DNA of 64,000 nucleotides from Hypoxylon rubiginosum (taxonomy: Eukaryota > Ascomycota > Sordariomycetes > Xylariales > Hypoxylaceae): NCBI GenBank assembly GCA_902806565.1, contig CADCXA010000027.1, forward strand, positions 2,170,001 through 2,234,000, written 5' to 3'. Shown here piece after piece: positions 11,947-22,929 of the stretch. The position numbers were made by a program, and so were the translations under genes. A model generated the notes under the pieces. The model did no database searches, was not told where the DNA came from, and saw nothing but the letters and a program-made list of their open reading frames with translations. Each line of letters starts with the position of its first letter. Within the stretch, counting starts at the first letter, position 1.

Positions 11947-14094
11947 ATGCCTAACATCGTTACACAGGCCACAATTTCGGGTGCGGCCTTCTCCCACTTC
12001 TTGTTCATTCCTTTCCTCATTCTCATACTGGCCATAGAGGTGACTGATGCCCATAAGTTGCTAAGCATGATTACCGCAGAGCTCGCCTCAGGGTTAGAGG
12101 AGGTAGATATCATAATTATCGGAGGTACGTTTGAGCAAGATACTATCAGTACAGACGACAAGATGCTCACTCCATGCCCTCACAGGTGGTACGGCTGGCT
12201 CGATCATTGCATCGAGACTCACCGATGCTGAGCCTCAGTCCACTATACTCGTGGTCGAGGGCGGTCCCGATAATTTTCGCATTCCCACCATCGTCCATCC
12301 AGCTCTTTACAGAGCAAATTTTGGCCCTCAGAGCAACTCGAGTCTAGCATATTTCTCGGCACCGGAACAACAGTTGGCTAATCGGTCAATCATCATCGCT
12401 GCGGGCAGTATTCTAGGTGGTGGCTCGTCGGTCAACGGCGCCATCTATGCGCGCGCCCAGCAGATCGACTATGATGCTTGGGGGACCAAAGGATGGTCTA
12501 CTGAAGAGCTGCTTCCTTTCTTGAAGAAGGTCTGCCATAGCGAAACACCTGAACATTCGCCTCTCTAATCTAATATTGTAGCTTGAATCGTTCCATGCGC
12601 CTACGAGCAGCAATACTCATGGACAGGATGGTCCGACTGATGTGTCCGATGGTCAATATAGCTGCCCTCCTCTCCGAGACGATTTCATCTCTGCGGTGAA
12701 GCAGAATGGATATTTATCAGTCGATGATTTACAGGACCTTGTATCCAACAATGCTGTTTCTACCGCCCACCGCTACGTCTCGCCGGAGACCGGCGAGCGA
12801 CAGGACACTGCTCATACATACCTACATCCTCGGCTCAAGGACGAAAACGTGAAGAATCTTCACGTTCTTGTTCAGTCCCAAGTGATCCGTATTCTCGTAG
12901 ACGAGGATAAACGGGCGTCGGGCGTCGAAATCCGCGCCAACCCAGCTCTTCAGTCAAATAATATGAGCTCAAAACGCACAATCAAGGCCCGAAAACTTGT
13001 TATCCTCTCAGCAGGAGCTCTTGGCACGCCTCAGATCCTTGAGCGATCAGGTATCGGTGACCGTCAAGTCTTGAAGCAAGCTGGAGTACCTGTCATTTCA
13101 GACCTGCCTGGAGTCGGTCACGATTATCAAGATCACCATATGATCCTCGTAACATACAATTCGACACTTACCCCAGATCAGTCTGTGGACAGTGTCATCA
13201 ATGGTTCCTTGAATTTCAGAGAGTTACTAAGCAACAATGACAAAATACTGTCTTGGAACGGGGTAGATGCATCTTCCAAACTCCGACCAAGCCAGGAGGA
13301 CGTTGCCGGCTTTAAGCCGGAGCTTCGCAAAGTATGGGATAACTACTTCGAACACTTACCAAATAGGCCTCTTGGTTCATTAGTTCTAGTCTCAGGGTGA
13401 GTAGAACACGTGGAAATTGCCCCCAGTAGCTTCAGAGTCTTCGAAATGACATTAGATGCAGCGTCCTCGCCGATCCGACTGCATACCCAGCGGGGCAGCA
13501 ATACTTCACAATAGGCTGCTATAATACGTACCCTCGTTCTAGAGGACATGTGGTAAGTCGTCTGTCCTGTCTTTACCTTTTCTTCTTCTTTTTTTCTTCA
13601 AGACTCTAGCTATGTTGCAATGAAGTATACTGATTCAGGGGTCGAAGCACATTACGGGCCCCAAAATGGAAGACCCACTGGACTTCAAGACGGGGTTCCT
13701 CGCAGATCCTGAAGGTTCAGATGTACAGACACTTGCCTGGCTTTACAAGAAGCAGCAAAAAGTAGCGGCGAAGATGAAAATGCAACGTGGCCCTGCCTCT
13801 ACAGAACCTCTCTTCACTGACGACCCTGCCGAACACGACTCGGCCATTGAGCAGTGGGTAAGAAACAACGTCAACACGGCTTACCACCCCATGGGGACCT
13901 GCAAGATGGCACCTCTGGAGAATAGGGGTGTAGTAGACGGGACATTGAGTGTTTACGGCGTCAAGGGCTTGAAGATCGCTGACATGAGTATTGCTCCCGA
14001 GAATGTCTCGGGTAATACGATGAGTACTGCTCTATTGATTGGAGAGAAGGCAGCTGATATCTTTATTAACGAACTAGGTCTGAAGAATGCGTAG
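11947..14094 (+). CDS. GMC oxidoreductase (FAD-dependent alcohol oxidase/dehydrogenase-like)
   Basis: Five exons, 11947-12124, 12186-12529, 12582-13396, 13462-13552 and 13639-14094, total 1884 nt, 627 residues; all junctions are GT-AG and keep frame. FAD-binding motif IIIIGGGTAGSIIASRL spans intron 1. GMC signature 1 is at AAGSILGGGSSVNGAIY and signature 2 at ILSAGALGTPQILERSGIG. The C-terminus has the catalytic His in AYHPMGTCKMA and the Asn in VSGNTMSTALLIGEKAAD. The family oxidises alcohols, sugars or choline; the substrate cannot be read. The N-terminal 50 residues are hydrophobic without a clear cleavage site; a second in-frame Met at 12068 (MITAELASGLEEVD) starts directly before the FAD domain and may be the true start, with the upstream part as 5' UTR. 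Confidence 0.9.
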
Positions 14095-14409
14095 TTTTTC
14101 ACCTGAACATTAGATAGAAATGAATTGTCAGTGTGATGTTAGACTCTGCCTGTCCCGTTCGCTTCGCGGACTCTTTTCACAGGTGAGCTTAGCTCTAATT
14201 AACTAGCCACCTCTCTATGCTACCAATTCCAGGTAAAGTTTTTAATAATGAATATTATTTGATAGAGCTTGTTTTGCATGCCCTTTCGACACTATATATA
14301 CATGTAGTTGCATCATAGTTAAATAAAATATAAAATATCATAAAATACTGAAGTTGATCATGTGTTGATTCAATTATTGTTAGCCAATTTCGATCGAATT
14401 GATACTTGC
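14095..14409. other. intergenic, AT-rich
   Basis: 3' flank of the GMC gene leading to the hairpin element. No gene seen. Confidence 0.5.
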
Positions 14410-14520
14410 GGGGGTTGAACACGCCCACGACCCTGAACAACGACCCTGAACAACGACCCTGAAGGGGTTTGCGCAACCCCCGCAAACGCGCAAACAGGGT
14501 CGTGGGTGTGTTCAACCCCC
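14410..14520. repeat. nested inverted repeat (long hairpin) with internal tandem copies
   Basis: Outer arms of 26 bp (14410-14435 and 14495-14520) pair with one mismatch. Inside the left side the 13-mer AACAACGACCCTG is repeated at 14436-14448 and 14449-14461, extending the CGACCCTG end of the arm. An inner perfect 8-bp pair GTTTGCGC (14467-14474) / GCGCAAAC (14488-14495) closes a second stem. The block is GC-rich in an AT-rich flank. No flanking target-site duplication is obvious and there is no open frame of interest across it. Confidence 0.85.
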
Positions 14521-16505
14521 TCATTTAATCAAGTAAAAGGAAAAAATACAAAATTTTAGCCGAATAATTCTAATGAATGATTTAGGTATATAACACGCCG
14601 TTGCTCTGCGCGTTTCAGGGCCGTCGCTAAAATATCCTTCAGTAAAAGACACAAACGCAAAGCCAGTGCTAATATTCTACCACCATTATTAAATATCCAT
14701 CATAAAATCAAGCACAATTAATTATAACTTCACTTTAACCGCCTGAACCACGCCGTTTTCACACTACATAAAGGCACATAAAGGCACATAATCTTCACAC
14801 TACCTACACACCTAGTTTTATAACCTTCGAAGAACCTTTCGGTCTTGTTAAATGCAGGGCAAAATGCCTCAGAAATCTACTATCTTCTCCCTTCAAGCAT
14901 CACCTTTCATTAACCAAGGGCCCCAGCAAGACTATTCGTGTGAGGAGACCGGTGATGCCGCTTCCGGTGCCAGGAACACTGGCGCCGGAACGCCCCAAGC
15001 GGCACTACCTAGGACACTACTAGTCTCTTCACACCCAAGAGAAGCCCTTTGAGTGCCACAAGTGCGGTAAGAAGTTCTCTTTATGAACTTTTCAGCTACA
15101 ATAATAGCAACACTATTGCTCGAGGACTCCCCAACCTATTTAGCGGAACCCTAGCACACTCTCAACTTCCCAACATTCACCCAGCATTGCCATCTATAGT
15201 ACCCATGACTACACCAGGCTCAAGTCACGAGCGAAAAGACACACCACTTAGCTAGCTACCCTGTGTCTCTGCCAGAGCGAGAATACATATGTATATTCTG
15301 CTCTGGTACGCGCAAGTGTACCGGAAACGACTATGCTGCTTCGCAGCCTAGCTTGATAGCTGGAGAGATCGCCTATGCGATTGGACTTTTGGCGAGTACA
15401 CCACAGCTTACGAACTCGACACGGAGTTCAAGAAGCAGATGAGCGAGAAGCTCAGGGCGGTCGTGCCCAAGGCGAACGCCGAAGTCTGGGCAGACCATGC
15501 TGGCGAGTCCTGGCGGCAGCTCCGAGAGCCGAAGCATAAGTATTCCCTATATTCAAACATCTAACTTTGTTTGACTTCACTTTCGGACATGAGCTTAGCC
15601 CTTGGCTTGCCCACCTCGCTCAACGTCGTTGGGCGATCCCAATGACTGGCCATTGGGTCCGGTCCCAATGTCCCCTACTATCTTCGCAAGGTTGCGCCTT
15701 TCGGCCTCAATCCCACTGCGGACAGTATTACTACGGAGGAGGCTCGTGTCATCAGAGAGGATACCTAGGAGATCGTGGAGATCGAAGCCTACGAGACCAA
15801 TGGCCATCTTGGAGAACCGACAAGATACTCATCTAGCCGCGCCTAGTGGCAAGGGCCCCCTACGGAATCGACAGCCAGGACGAACTGCTCAAGGAAATAG
15901 ACGGGTGCACCAACCTATTCTACCAGTGCGACTCCAAACACATCATCATCGGCATCCCGCTGTAGGCGTTCAGCCACTGGGCCATGCGCACCATCGACTT
16001 TGAGCCGACCGTCCAGGCCCCTCCAAAATATGGTCCTCGAGCCAGCGGAAATCACTATCTGGCGAGGACGAGTGAGGGGCAACACCTTCCCTCCGAAGTT
16101 CAAGACCGAGTATAGCCCGGAAAAGGTGGGCAGAGTGTTCCGCTTCCGGAAGCACCCAATCCGCGCCAGAGCACGAGTAGCGACGTCTTAGACAGGGCCA
16201 GCCCGGCCAGCCCGGCCGCACGGCGAACAACTCGACCTTCATCCCCTCCCCGCCCTGCGGTACAAGGTAGCCTCGGTGTTTGACTACGGCGCCTTCCTGC
16301 CCTGTGTCTACACGGGCTCAGATGTAACGGCCCTTGATATTCAGGCCGTGCCCTGGCTAGAGAAGAAGCTCTGGACCCTTGCGTTCGAGCAGGGCGAGGA
16401 CGGGACCGGAAAGGTCATGCGCGGCATGAGAACAGCGAAGAGGAAGACGAGGAGGTCATCTTCCTCCCCGGTTAGGCTGGCTAGGCCGGCTGCTGCTGCT
16501 TAGGG
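14521..16505 (+). other. degenerate coding remnants, no intact gene
   Basis: Several stretches translate into protein-like sequence broken by stops or frame changes. Near 15010-15085 one frame reads HTQEKPFECHKCGKKF, half of a C2H2 zinc finger with its linker, then stops. At 15405-15535 an open piece contains EYTTAYELDTEF and VVPKANAEVWADHAGESW. At 15655-15830 another contains VPYYLRKVAPFGLNP and ends in TAG. At 15850-16250 further pieces appear in shifting frames. I do not recognise the source genes; mobile-element or duplicated-gene relics are equally possible. The GC content (15.3-16.5 kb) is higher than the flanks, as expected for former coding DNA. Confidence 0.45.
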
Positions 16506-18329
16506 TCACTGCGCGACAGTGTCTGTTTCCGGTCTTTCAGTAATCCTACGCAACATGAAGTATCAGCAATCCGTTCATGGCTGGCGCCAGGTTGTACTGA
16601 TCGCTACGTGAGGAGAAGCTTCTGATCAGATCCTCGTTAGACTGAGCTGATCGCATGTCTAAAAGCCAACTTCTCGCCCTCCTCTTCGCGACTGTCGACA
16701 CATACGGCACGGTTGGCGAGGGCGGGGCGAAGGCGAACCCTGGAACCCTCCCCCTCCCTTGTGGGTTCCCATCTCGAGGTAAGTGATATCTTCTTGAAAT
16801 GACAGTTTCAATAAATTGAACGCATTTTTATGGCTTACTAATAAAAAGGGCAATGCCGATGTAGGAAGCCCACTTTTTATATCCCCCTTTCTTTCCTAAG
16901 AATACTGGGTTGATCCCCCTCTTGAGGACACTACCGAGCAAGTCGAGCGCTAGCAGCGCATAAAAAAGTAGCCAGACCTACTACTCTAGCTAAGTCCGTA
17001 TGTCTCTTCACCCCTGTTTGCCTTTACATCTCTTGAAACCGCATATTTAGTTGCCCATAATCCTGACATTTCAAGTTGACTAACAGTGAGAAAATATTAG
17101 TCTACCTAGGTATCTACCCATTTCAGTTAGGAAGATTTACCAACGTTCGCACATTTTACCTTCATGGTGAGGGCGCTCAAGGTGCACGAGACCTCGTCTC
17201 CCGGTATCAACACACACAACACACGATGCGTAGAGGTGCAGGAGGCAACATAGTTTCAGTCATAGGCTCAGACTCAGGATTACCAAGGGGCTTGATGTCA
17301 CGACGAGACCACACGATGTAGATATCATAGACTAGAAGATATAATTTCGTTGATCATCTCCCTCCAATTAAACCTTCCAATAGTTATCACTTTGAATTTA
17401 TTTTCTAGGCACCTTATATGCCTTAAGTTAGAACTGGTGATATTAAGCACTTACACCATTCTTTTCCTTTCCATTCGAGTTGTAGCTGGCAGGTCAGATA
17501 TCTGTGCAAGCCTGATAGTTTCTCGTGTAGCTATTATTATTTGCTGAACCGGAATCTACTGGCCTTTGACTTTAATGGGATGCGTCTGTCCGCCAGGCAT
17601 CTGTTTTGGTGCATCACTGTAGGATCACAGCCGGTGCCTAGTAGTACCCATACTAAGAATACTTCAGCTATGTAGTTAAATCAGTCTGGTACAGGTAGCT
17701 TGGTACAGGTAGATTAGTACGTTGCTGGGTGCGTTGCTGGGTACGATACTGTCGTAACCCGGCAGCATCTGTACGTACTGGCGTACTGAAGTACCCGTGA
17801 TCTTTATTGGCGGTAACGTGTAGGTGATTTGATTGTGATTTATTGCTGATTCGATTCTTCACGTTGCCCGGTACCTAAGTAGCTTTACTGATTATTCTTC
17901 GTCGCCCACCACGTTGCTCCCGTAATTTTTAGCATTTAATCTCACAATTTCGTCTGTCTCGCCTCACAATTCTTGTTTTCCCTTTTGTTGTTCGCCGCAT
18001 GCCATCACTCTTTATCCTCAGCCTGTGTCCAAACCATCGGGTATCCCCTAACATTCTATCACTCCTCTATGGACGCCAAAGGTGAACGTGTAAGTGGTAT
18101 TTCTTGAAACATAACACCTTAGATAAGTAGAAAAGGTGTTCATCTAACTCATTCCAGAGCAGACGTGTTTGCGCAACAACAGCAGAGCAGCCATATGCTA
18201 AAAGGTCTAGCTGTCTAAGACTTCAGAAGTATGTTCAAATCATTATCACGGAAACGCCCATATACTTCAAAGCTACGAAGTTTGCTAAGGCTAACATCTC
18301 TACCAACGCAGCTACCCTGCAGTATCCGT
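16506..18329. other. gene-free stretch
   Basis: No open frame with coding character. A short near-repeat of TGGTACAGGTAG / GTTGCTGGGT units lies around 17685-17745, and one TACCTAGGTA palindrome at 17103. Nothing else recognised. Confidence 0.45.
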
Positions 18330-18535
18330 AAAGGCGACTGTGTCCACTGACTGGACTGTGTCTAGCAAGGTGCCTACATCCAATAAGGCGCCTACATCCA
18401 ATAAGGCAACTGCGTCCAACAGGGGGACCACGCCTAATAGGGCGATTGCGCCTTGCTAGGTCCACAAGAGCGACATCACTCGGTAAGGCGACTTCGCCCA
18501 GCAAGGTGACTGTGTCTAACAAGGCGACTAGGTAC
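18330..18535 (+). repeat. degenerate 18-bp tandem repeat
   Basis: About ten imperfect units of the type AAGGCGACTGTGTCCAAC are in near-register between 18330 and 18535, with one longer interruption near 18460. Several units read as hexapeptides such as NKAPTS and NKATAS, suggesting that the array once lay in a coding sequence with a Thr/Ser/Ala/Lys-rich repeat. Stops in each frame now break it. Confidence 0.75.
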
Positions 18536-19580
18536 TCCTATTCAGGCAACTACACCCACTACATTCACCACCTAGACCAAAAACTTGGGTGCCCAATTGA
18601 AATAAGAGGTTGTGGTCAACTAGAACGATAGTATACAAGTAAGTCAACACTTGTCATCTTGGTCAATTAGCACCCGAACAGTCTAGCTAACCTTTCTATT
18701 TAGCTAGTTATCCTAGATATTCGCCAACACTGGCCGACACATCTCGCCGCGACCGTAGTGTCGCCAAGCTCATTCTGAAGGAGGCTCCTCCATGGGCACC
18801 GGAACCATACCGATGCAACTTGGCATGTATGAGAGCGGCGCTCTCATACTATACACCACCACGACACGACTGGTGTATACCGGCCGACATTCTTAAATGT
18901 CATCAGCACGGGCGAGGGCCATGCGCTCATGACACCATGGCCGGGCATGGAGCTCTTTACCCTCAAATAGGAGGGAATCATTGCACCCTCAGATATGGGG
19001 GGAGAGCCCTCTATCCCTAAACCTGGGGGGGGGGGGGGCATCCACCCACAACACTTAGGGTGGACGCCCTCCATTCCCAAATCCAGGAGGCAATGGGAGC
19101 CAAAGGAGGCACTCGGGGTGTGGAAGAATTCAGTACTTTTGATCCCACCCGGGGTGTGGTTGGTATGGTTGCCAGCCATACGATGACCTTGAATCCCTTG
19201 CAGACGACGCTTTGGAACAGCTCCAGAACCACTCTAGGAGCTGGGCTGCGGCTAGCCACTTAACCTCGGTAAGTTTCCTTCTCGCAGTTCTCACTCCCCC
19301 TTCCAATTAGCTTAGATAGCTTGCTTGGAAACCTGAGATACAACAGTGTTCTAACGATCATCGTGTCTGTCTTCTAGGTCCGGTCGCTAGCCGTCAGCCG
19401 AGCAGGTAGATGGAGAATTGATTACCTACCCAAGGTACGGATTGTTCCCCATGCCGCCCAGGAGACTGGTGGCGTGGTCTGTGCCCACCACACACCTTAC
19501 AGAACCAAAAAGAACCCATACACCGGTACTATGCATCGCCGTACTGCTGGCTGGATGGCACCTGTCATCCATGAGCCGGG
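18536..19580. other. low-complexity and palindrome-bearing gene-free DNA
   Basis: Two adjacent short hairpins are at 18828-18848 (arms TATGAGAGC / GCTCTCATA, 3-nt loop) and 18850-18879 (arms TATACACCA / TGGTGTATA, 12-nt loop). A run of 14 G lies at 19025-19038. Open frames on both strands are short, Pro/Gly-rich and unrecognised. Confidence 0.5.
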
Positions 19581-19683
19581 CCTTGGCATGGCTCCAGCGA
19601 TACGGGCTGGGAGCCAAGCCCTAGCCTGGCTTCAACGATATGGCTGGAGTCAAGCCTTAGCCTGGTTACAGAAGTATGGCTGG
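19581..19683 (+). repeat. 36-38-bp tandem repeat, ALAWLQRYG-type
   Basis: Three units at 19581-19618, 19619-19654 and 19655-19683 (partial) share the core AGCCTGGCTTCAACGATATG with substitutions. In one frame they read ALAWLQRYGWSQ followed by ALAWLQKYGW. The open frame 19474-19833 containing them has no recognised domain. It may be a remnant of an expressed repeat protein. Confidence 0.7.
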
Positions 19684-20734
19684 CCGTCTAGAAGAGGAGG
19701 AAGAAGACATTGGTCTACGAAGGCCGACGCGCCTACAGATTCAGGGAAACCTAACTTGAGGGACCTCGTCTCACCTTTTCCCTGTCTCTGTGGGCCGGCC
19801 TCGCCACGGAGTCTGCTCGTCATCAAACGATGACGAGCGACGAGCTTCTGGTGACGAGCCAGAAGCTGACGAGCACCGAGTCGTTCAAGCCTACGAACGA
19901 GCCGGCGCCTCCTAACTTCGAGGCCGTCAGCGGCTTCGAGCTTACGACTAGTGACTGCTACACTGTCTTCCGGTCCACCGGGCGTCGGGAGGATGGTTCT
20001 GAGACGTTAGAATAGGCGGGCTCGAAGAAGGTGTTTTCCTGAAGCGGAATGAATCGGCTAGTTAGGGCGGGCGCCTTGGTTAGAAGCCTTTATATGGGGC
20101 AAAAGCGAAGGGGAGAAATGCATACGAGCAGGAATAGCGGTGGATTTCTATATGTCAAGCGAAACTCTGACTCTGTCCCTACCAAGGGGTACTCCGGGCG
20201 TAAACAATTTCATCATCATCTTCCGGTCCCCTGGAATCTGTAGCAATAATTAGGTACATAGGTAGTTTTGGTATAAACTTATTCATATTCGCCTTCGTGT
20301 GTTTATGACGCCGTGCTTGAATGGCCCTCGATCGAGGAGGCTAGCGCTCAAGCTAGAATTCACGAGCCTAGGCGAGAGATAATAACCTGATGGTTCGCGA
20401 TGACCTTGGGCGGTAGCGACGGTAGCAGTGAAACTTCTAGTGCCCCCGCTGGTCGGATTAGACAGGTCTATGGCAACGCAGCAGAAGTGTCACCTTTCGA
20501 GGCTGTCTTATTAGACGAAATGGAACTACTGCGGTGTCTACAGTGTGTATTCGAAATCTATCGCATGATTTAATTTCCAGCGAGAGCCCTGCCCCGAAAG
20601 CAAGCCCTCGGAAGTCTCTTGCGGCGTAAGTTATCAAGATTGTTTACCAAAAACCGATGAATCTAGTACTCCACGAGTGCTCGTTTGATAAATCTGGGGG
20701 GACTCATCAATCCCGCCCGTACGCCTACCCTACC
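19684..20734. other. gene-free stretch with short coding-like remnant
   Basis: A short open piece at 19830-20015 reads SDELLVTSQKL...FEAVSGFELTTSDCYTVFRS, which looks like former coding sequence but is unrecognised. The rest shows nothing. Confidence 0.35.
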
Positions 20735-22285
20735 TCAAGCGATAGAGAAGGCATAGCGGCTGAATTCGTCGTCATGCTGCAGGAACTTCCGTTCTTCCCC
20801 CGACAGAGTCATCACAAACTCAATCCCGCCGTGCTGCTTGCGCGGGATCACGAAACACGTCCGGTACCCGCGATTGCACACCCCCATCAGCGGGCGGAAT
20901 GCTTCCGGCCGCCCGCCGTTGGTAAACGCGCGCTCCCCGAAGCAGGTCCCGTTGAACGGCAGCGCTATCGGCGACAAGATGCCCACGGATGGCGACTTGG
21001 CCGGCAGGCGCGAGGCGCGTATCTGCGCGTGATCGTGGTCGTACTCGGGGGCCGACCGCAACCGGCCGTAGGCTTCGAGCAGAGTACCTTCGCGAGCTTG
21101 TCGCGCGGCGTTCGTCCGGATCATCTTGGCCACCCACGGCACGCTCGTCTCCGGGGAGATCAGGGTGCGCAGCGGAAGAGTAGATATGTGTTCGAAGTTC
21201 AGATTTCCGAGATAGCCGGCGGGCAGGAGATGCGAGAGGTTCGGCCGCGCGTCGAAGGGGATGGCAAGCGTCGCTGTCGTTTCGCCCAAGTCGACTTCCT
21301 GCTGTGCTCTTACGGCCGCCCAAGCTCTGGCGATGCTCTTCCAGATGAAAGCGCAGATGACGTCGTTTCCGGAAACGTCGGTACCGTCGTGCGCTAAGGT
21401 AAGTTCTTGGCGGAGTTCCGTATACATAGGCTGTGGCATGTAGAAGACGCTGGGCTTCATATCGAACTCCTGGTAACCATCATGGCTTGTACCAAGCACA
21501 ACATCAGCTCCAGCACTGTCGTCAAGCTGATCTTCATCTTCGCCTACCACGTGGCATCTGTCAATCCCGACGAGACGCTGTGAATCTGTGTATTGGCTTT
21601 GATCGAAGCATTCGAGCGTCTTGGATGAATGTATCACTTTAGCTATAGCAGTGTCCAAGACCTCCCGATCGACGCTTCCTGCGGGAAGTGCCAGAGGTGT
21701 TTGGCTTCCAGCGGCCGTCTTGTCCTCGTGATGGCGCAAGAGGCTGCTACAGTGGTCCGCCCACAGTTTGGTCACACTGAGCATCGCAGTCCCGTCCGAT
21801 GCCGGCGGCGCGATGGACAGGACCAGGAGGCAACCCCCGGGAACGAAATTTGTTTGCGCTGCGAATACTTCTGCCCCTGACCCGAAGCCTGGCTTGAACG
21901 GTGACGTCCAAAGCAAGGCGTCATCATCGAAAACGTCCAAGGGAAACCCACATTCACGCAACTCGGCGAATGTCATAGAATTAGGGAGCTCGTTGAAGCG
22001 TAGTGGAACTTCAGAAGTTTGAGACTGCTCCATGGACTTGTATCGTATCTCTAGCTGACCTGGCCGCCATCCAGGCGAGTCTCTTGATTGCAAGTACACC
22101 CGGCCATTGAGCCATGGCGCCTGGAGGATGGTCCGACGTAGGCCTTCGCGGAGGCAGGTAAATGCATCCTTAGGGTCTATGTCTTGCTTCAAGCCGAGAT
22201 ATATGATGCTCTGGGGAATATTGTAGGGCGCGATGTGGTCTAAAGGGCCGAGCGGGATGTGCAGCGTGTCGTTTTCTGAAGCCAT
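20735..22285 (-). CDS. BAHD/trichothecene acetyltransferase-like protein, catalytic His motif missing
   Basis: Single exon, 516 residues, ATG at 22285. The protein has the two-domain layout of fungal acyltransferases of the condensation/BAHD superfamily: an N-terminal PLGPLDHIAPYNIPQSIIY start typical of the group and a C-terminal segment with GRPEAFRPL near the usual DFGWG position. These enzymes move acyl groups from CoA to alcohols or amines of secondary metabolites. At the active site the family's HHxxxDG reads APPASDG (about residues 160-166, within LVLSIAPPASDGTAM): Asp and Gly remain but both His are replaced. The frame is otherwise intact. It may be catalytically dead, or use a changed mechanism. 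It lies next to the FSH hydrolase and P450 genes. Confidence 0.82.
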   Translation of the reverse strand: MASENDTLHIPLGPLDHIAPYNIPQSIIYLGLKQDIDPKDAFTCLREGLRRTILQAPWLNGRVYLQSRDSPGWRPGQLEIRYKSMEQSQTSEVPLRFNELPNSMTFAELRECGFPLDVFDDDALLWTSPFKPGFGSGAEVFAAQTNFVPGGCLLVLSIAPPASDGTAMLSVTKLWADHCSSLLRHHEDKTAAGSQTPLALPAGSVDREVLDTAIAKVIHSSKTLECFDQSQYTDSQRLVGIDRCHVVGEDEDQLDDSAGADVVLGTSHDGYQEFDMKPSVFYMPQPMYTELRQELTLAHDGTDVSGNDVICAFIWKSIARAWAAVRAQQEVDLGETTATLAIPFDARPNLSHLLPAGYLGNLNFEHISTLPLRTLISPETSVPWVAKMIRTNAARQAREGTLLEAYGRLRSAPEYDHDHAQIRASRLPAKSPSVGILSPIALPFNGTCFGERAFTNGGRPEAFRPLMGVCNRGYRTCFVIPRKQHGGIEFVMTLSGEERKFLQHDDEFSRYAFSIA

Positions 22286-22929
22286 GGCCCGTGAACATCC
22301 AAGACACTCGAAGCAGTCGAAGGCATTAAGGGGTTTCGTAAGAGTCTGCTCCGCCTATTGCATGGGCCTACATAGAGTAGCCATAATCATGTTGGCCAAT
22401 GGAAACTAGGTATCTCGATTGGGTTTCGAGACCCGAAGATCGGATATTTCTGCATTCGGAAGACCAGCGGGATTGGCCGTCGGCGGTCCCTCCCTATCCC
22501 GGGCGGATCCTTTTGAGGCCGCAGTCTGCTGCAAGCTCCCGAGTCCTTGCGGCGTACTCCATACCTCGCTGACCTTTCCTTACCCAGGTATAACTATTTG
22601 ACGGCTATTTGTTAACGATTGAGAAGAAATAGGATAATTTGAACAAGAATGACGGTAATAACAAGTATGATGTATGAAAATTAAATGCTCAACCGTTATC
22701 AGGTCATTTGCCCAGATATAACAGATCTGCTCTGTTGTCTCAAGGCACGTTCCGAGGTCTTGATGAATGAATGAACGAACGAACGAATGAAATTTAGCGA
22801 ATGCTTACTGCATTGGAATTCTATGCTGATCCTACTGGATTCTTGTGCCTTCACATATGCTGTTCTAGTCACCGTGACGGCCGAACTAAACGGCACGCGT
22901 GCGGGTTTTAAAAACCGCAAATTTCCTCT
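22286..22929. other. intergenic, between acyltransferase and FSH hydrolase
   Basis: No gene seen. A short GAAT/GAAC tetranucleotide run lies at 22764-22791. Confidence 0.5.

Noticed and set aside
12530..12581. Premature end of the GMC protein after FLKK
   Set aside because: A 52-nt GT-AG intron removes the stop and restores the conserved sequence.
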